In this document: piece after piece, positions 63,382 through 64,000 of the stretch | Layout of the letters: every line of letters begins with the position of its first letter | How positions within the stretch are numbered: the first letter of the stretch is position 1 | Origin: Betaproteobacteria bacterium | GTDB lineage: Bacteria; Pseudomonadota; Gammaproteobacteria; Burkholderiales; Casimicrobiaceae | Length of the DNA: 64,000 bases | Direction: 5' to 3' | Assembly (NCBI GenBank): GCA_009778785.1 | Contig: WRFN01000001.1 | Coordinates: 1 to 64,000 of the forward strand | The notes under the pieces: generated by a model | Databases searched by the model: none | Told to the model about the DNA's origin: nothing | What the model saw: the letters and a program-made list of their open reading frames with translations, nothing else | Program-made: the position numbers and the translations under genes

Positions 63382-64000
63382 CTACGCCTTCACCCTCTGT
63401 ACCTTCTTGACTCCGGCTACGCGCCGCAGCCCGCGGATCACGTCGGCCAGATGCTGGCGGTCGCGCACTTCGATCAAAAATTGCATCGCCGGCAGCGCCT
63501 CGCCCTGCGGGCGCTCGATGTTGACCTGAAGGATGTTGGCGGCCGCCTGCGCGATGGCGCCCGCCTGATCGGCCAGCAAGCCCTGCCGATCCGGCGCCCA
63601 CGAGCGCACTTCGGTGAGATACAGCTTTTGTGGAGCGTTGTTCGGCCAGGTCATTTCGATCCATTCGCCCTGCTTGGCCGCCGATTGTTTCAGGGTGGCA
63701 CAGTCGCGGACGTGAACTTCCAGCCCTTGCCCAGGGCGGAACCAGCCGATGATTGGGTCATTGGGCAGCGGTCGGCAGCACGGCGCGTAGCGAAGAATGT
63801 CGCTGTCGCTTGCTTGCAACTGCAATTCGTCATCGCGTCGTTGCGAAAAAAGGCTGCGCCATTGGAATCCCGTGCTGCGTCGTTGCTGCGGCTCACCGCG
63901 CAGGCGCTGGGCGAAAGCTTGCGCAACCGTGAACGGCAAACGCTTGCCGCGCCCGATGTCGGTGAACAAGTCGGCGACGGTTTTCACGCCCTGCGTTTCG
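63382..64000 (-). CDS. RelA/SpoT-family (p)ppGpp synthetase/hydrolase, C-terminal part
   Basis: The gene runs off the right edge, so only the last 206 residues are seen; the frame stays open through position 64000. Visible are the regulatory zinc-finger-like segment ILRYAPCCRPLPNDPIIGWF, then GLEVHVRDCATLKQ, and the terminal ACT domain (APDRQGLLADQAGAIAQAAA, then VEVRDRQHLADVIRGLRRVA-type) ending KVQRVKA. These regions sense stalled ribosomes and starvation in long RelA/SpoT proteins. The catalytic domains are outside the window, so RelA and SpoT cannot be separated. Confidence 0.9.
   Translation of the reverse strand, partial: ETQGVKTVADLFTDIGRGKRLPFTVAQAFAQRLRGEPQQRRSTGFQWRSLFSQRRDDELQLQASDSDILRYAPCCRPLPNDPIIGWFRPGQGLEVHVRDCATLKQSAAKQGEWIEMTWPNNAPQKLYLTEVRSWAPDRQGLLADQAGAIAQAAANILQVNIERPQGEALPAMQFLIEVRDRQHLADVIRGLRRVAGVKKVQRVKA

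Overview
The window reads as a betaproteobacterial chromosome fragment. The evidence is gene order: pilG-pilH-pilI-pilJ-chpA, pilT-pilU, rsmB-DUF4390-ntrY-ntrX, the lipid-A/energy run exbB-exbD-lpxK-trm112-kdsB-adk, a Calvin-type class II aldolase, and rpoH preceded by a consensus CIRCE element. Most of the window is moderately GC-rich core genome. By eye, three stretches are more AT-rich and look accessory: 1-3.2 kb, 7.2-14.1 kb and 48.4-49.8 kb. No rRNA, tRNA, CRISPR array, transposase or phage gene was found.

Layout. 0-3.4 kb: a small ORF and a large secreted zinc-phospholipase-C-like protein whose last codons are echoed in frame after the stop codon. 3.4-7.2 kb: a sulfur amino-acid locus, with cysK divergent from a gamma-synthase/lyase, a PatB/MalY C-S lyase and an Rrf2 regulator, around overlapping divergent promoters. 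7.4-14.1 kb: an XRE regulator, then an unfamiliar cassette of envelope proteins: two membrane proteins with YGQ/PQ-rich tails (one with a TM2 domain), three exported proteins, a FlgT/CsgG-like lipoprotein and a small lipoprotein. This is the best candidate for an undescribed system. 14.2-15.2 kb: an EamA exporter. 15.3-25.5 kb: the Pil-Chp chemosensory operon for twitching motility.

25.7-36.0 kb: ilvA, ppx, the pilT-pilU-DUF971-ubiE run, yggS-proC-DUF167, and rsmA with an upstream conserved gene. 36.2-40.2 kb: a potABCD polyamine importer. 40.4-42.8 kb: an fba-yqhD pair. 42.9-48.3 kb: rsmB, DUF4390, and the NtrY/NtrX two-component system, in which NtrX has a decayed AAA+ domain. 48.5-50.7 kb: a glycine-zipper protein, an IPTL-CTERM leucine-rich surface protein and a NUP-family protein. 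51-52 kb: rpoH with CIRCE. 52.4-57.6 kb: a K+-independent proton pyrophosphatase, a polysaccharide deacetylase with an unknown partner, and a pyrophosphate-dependent phosphofructokinase. 57.7-63.0 kb: a small membrane protein, a GT2-TPR glycosyltransferase, adk, kdsB, trm112, lpxK, exbD and exbB. The window ends inside a RelA/SpoT-family gene.

Together the genes describe a piliated, surface-motile Gram-negative cell that uses pyrophosphate as an energy currency in central carbon metabolism, carries exosortase-type surface sorting, and has intergenic regions crowded with short palindromic repeats of several families.
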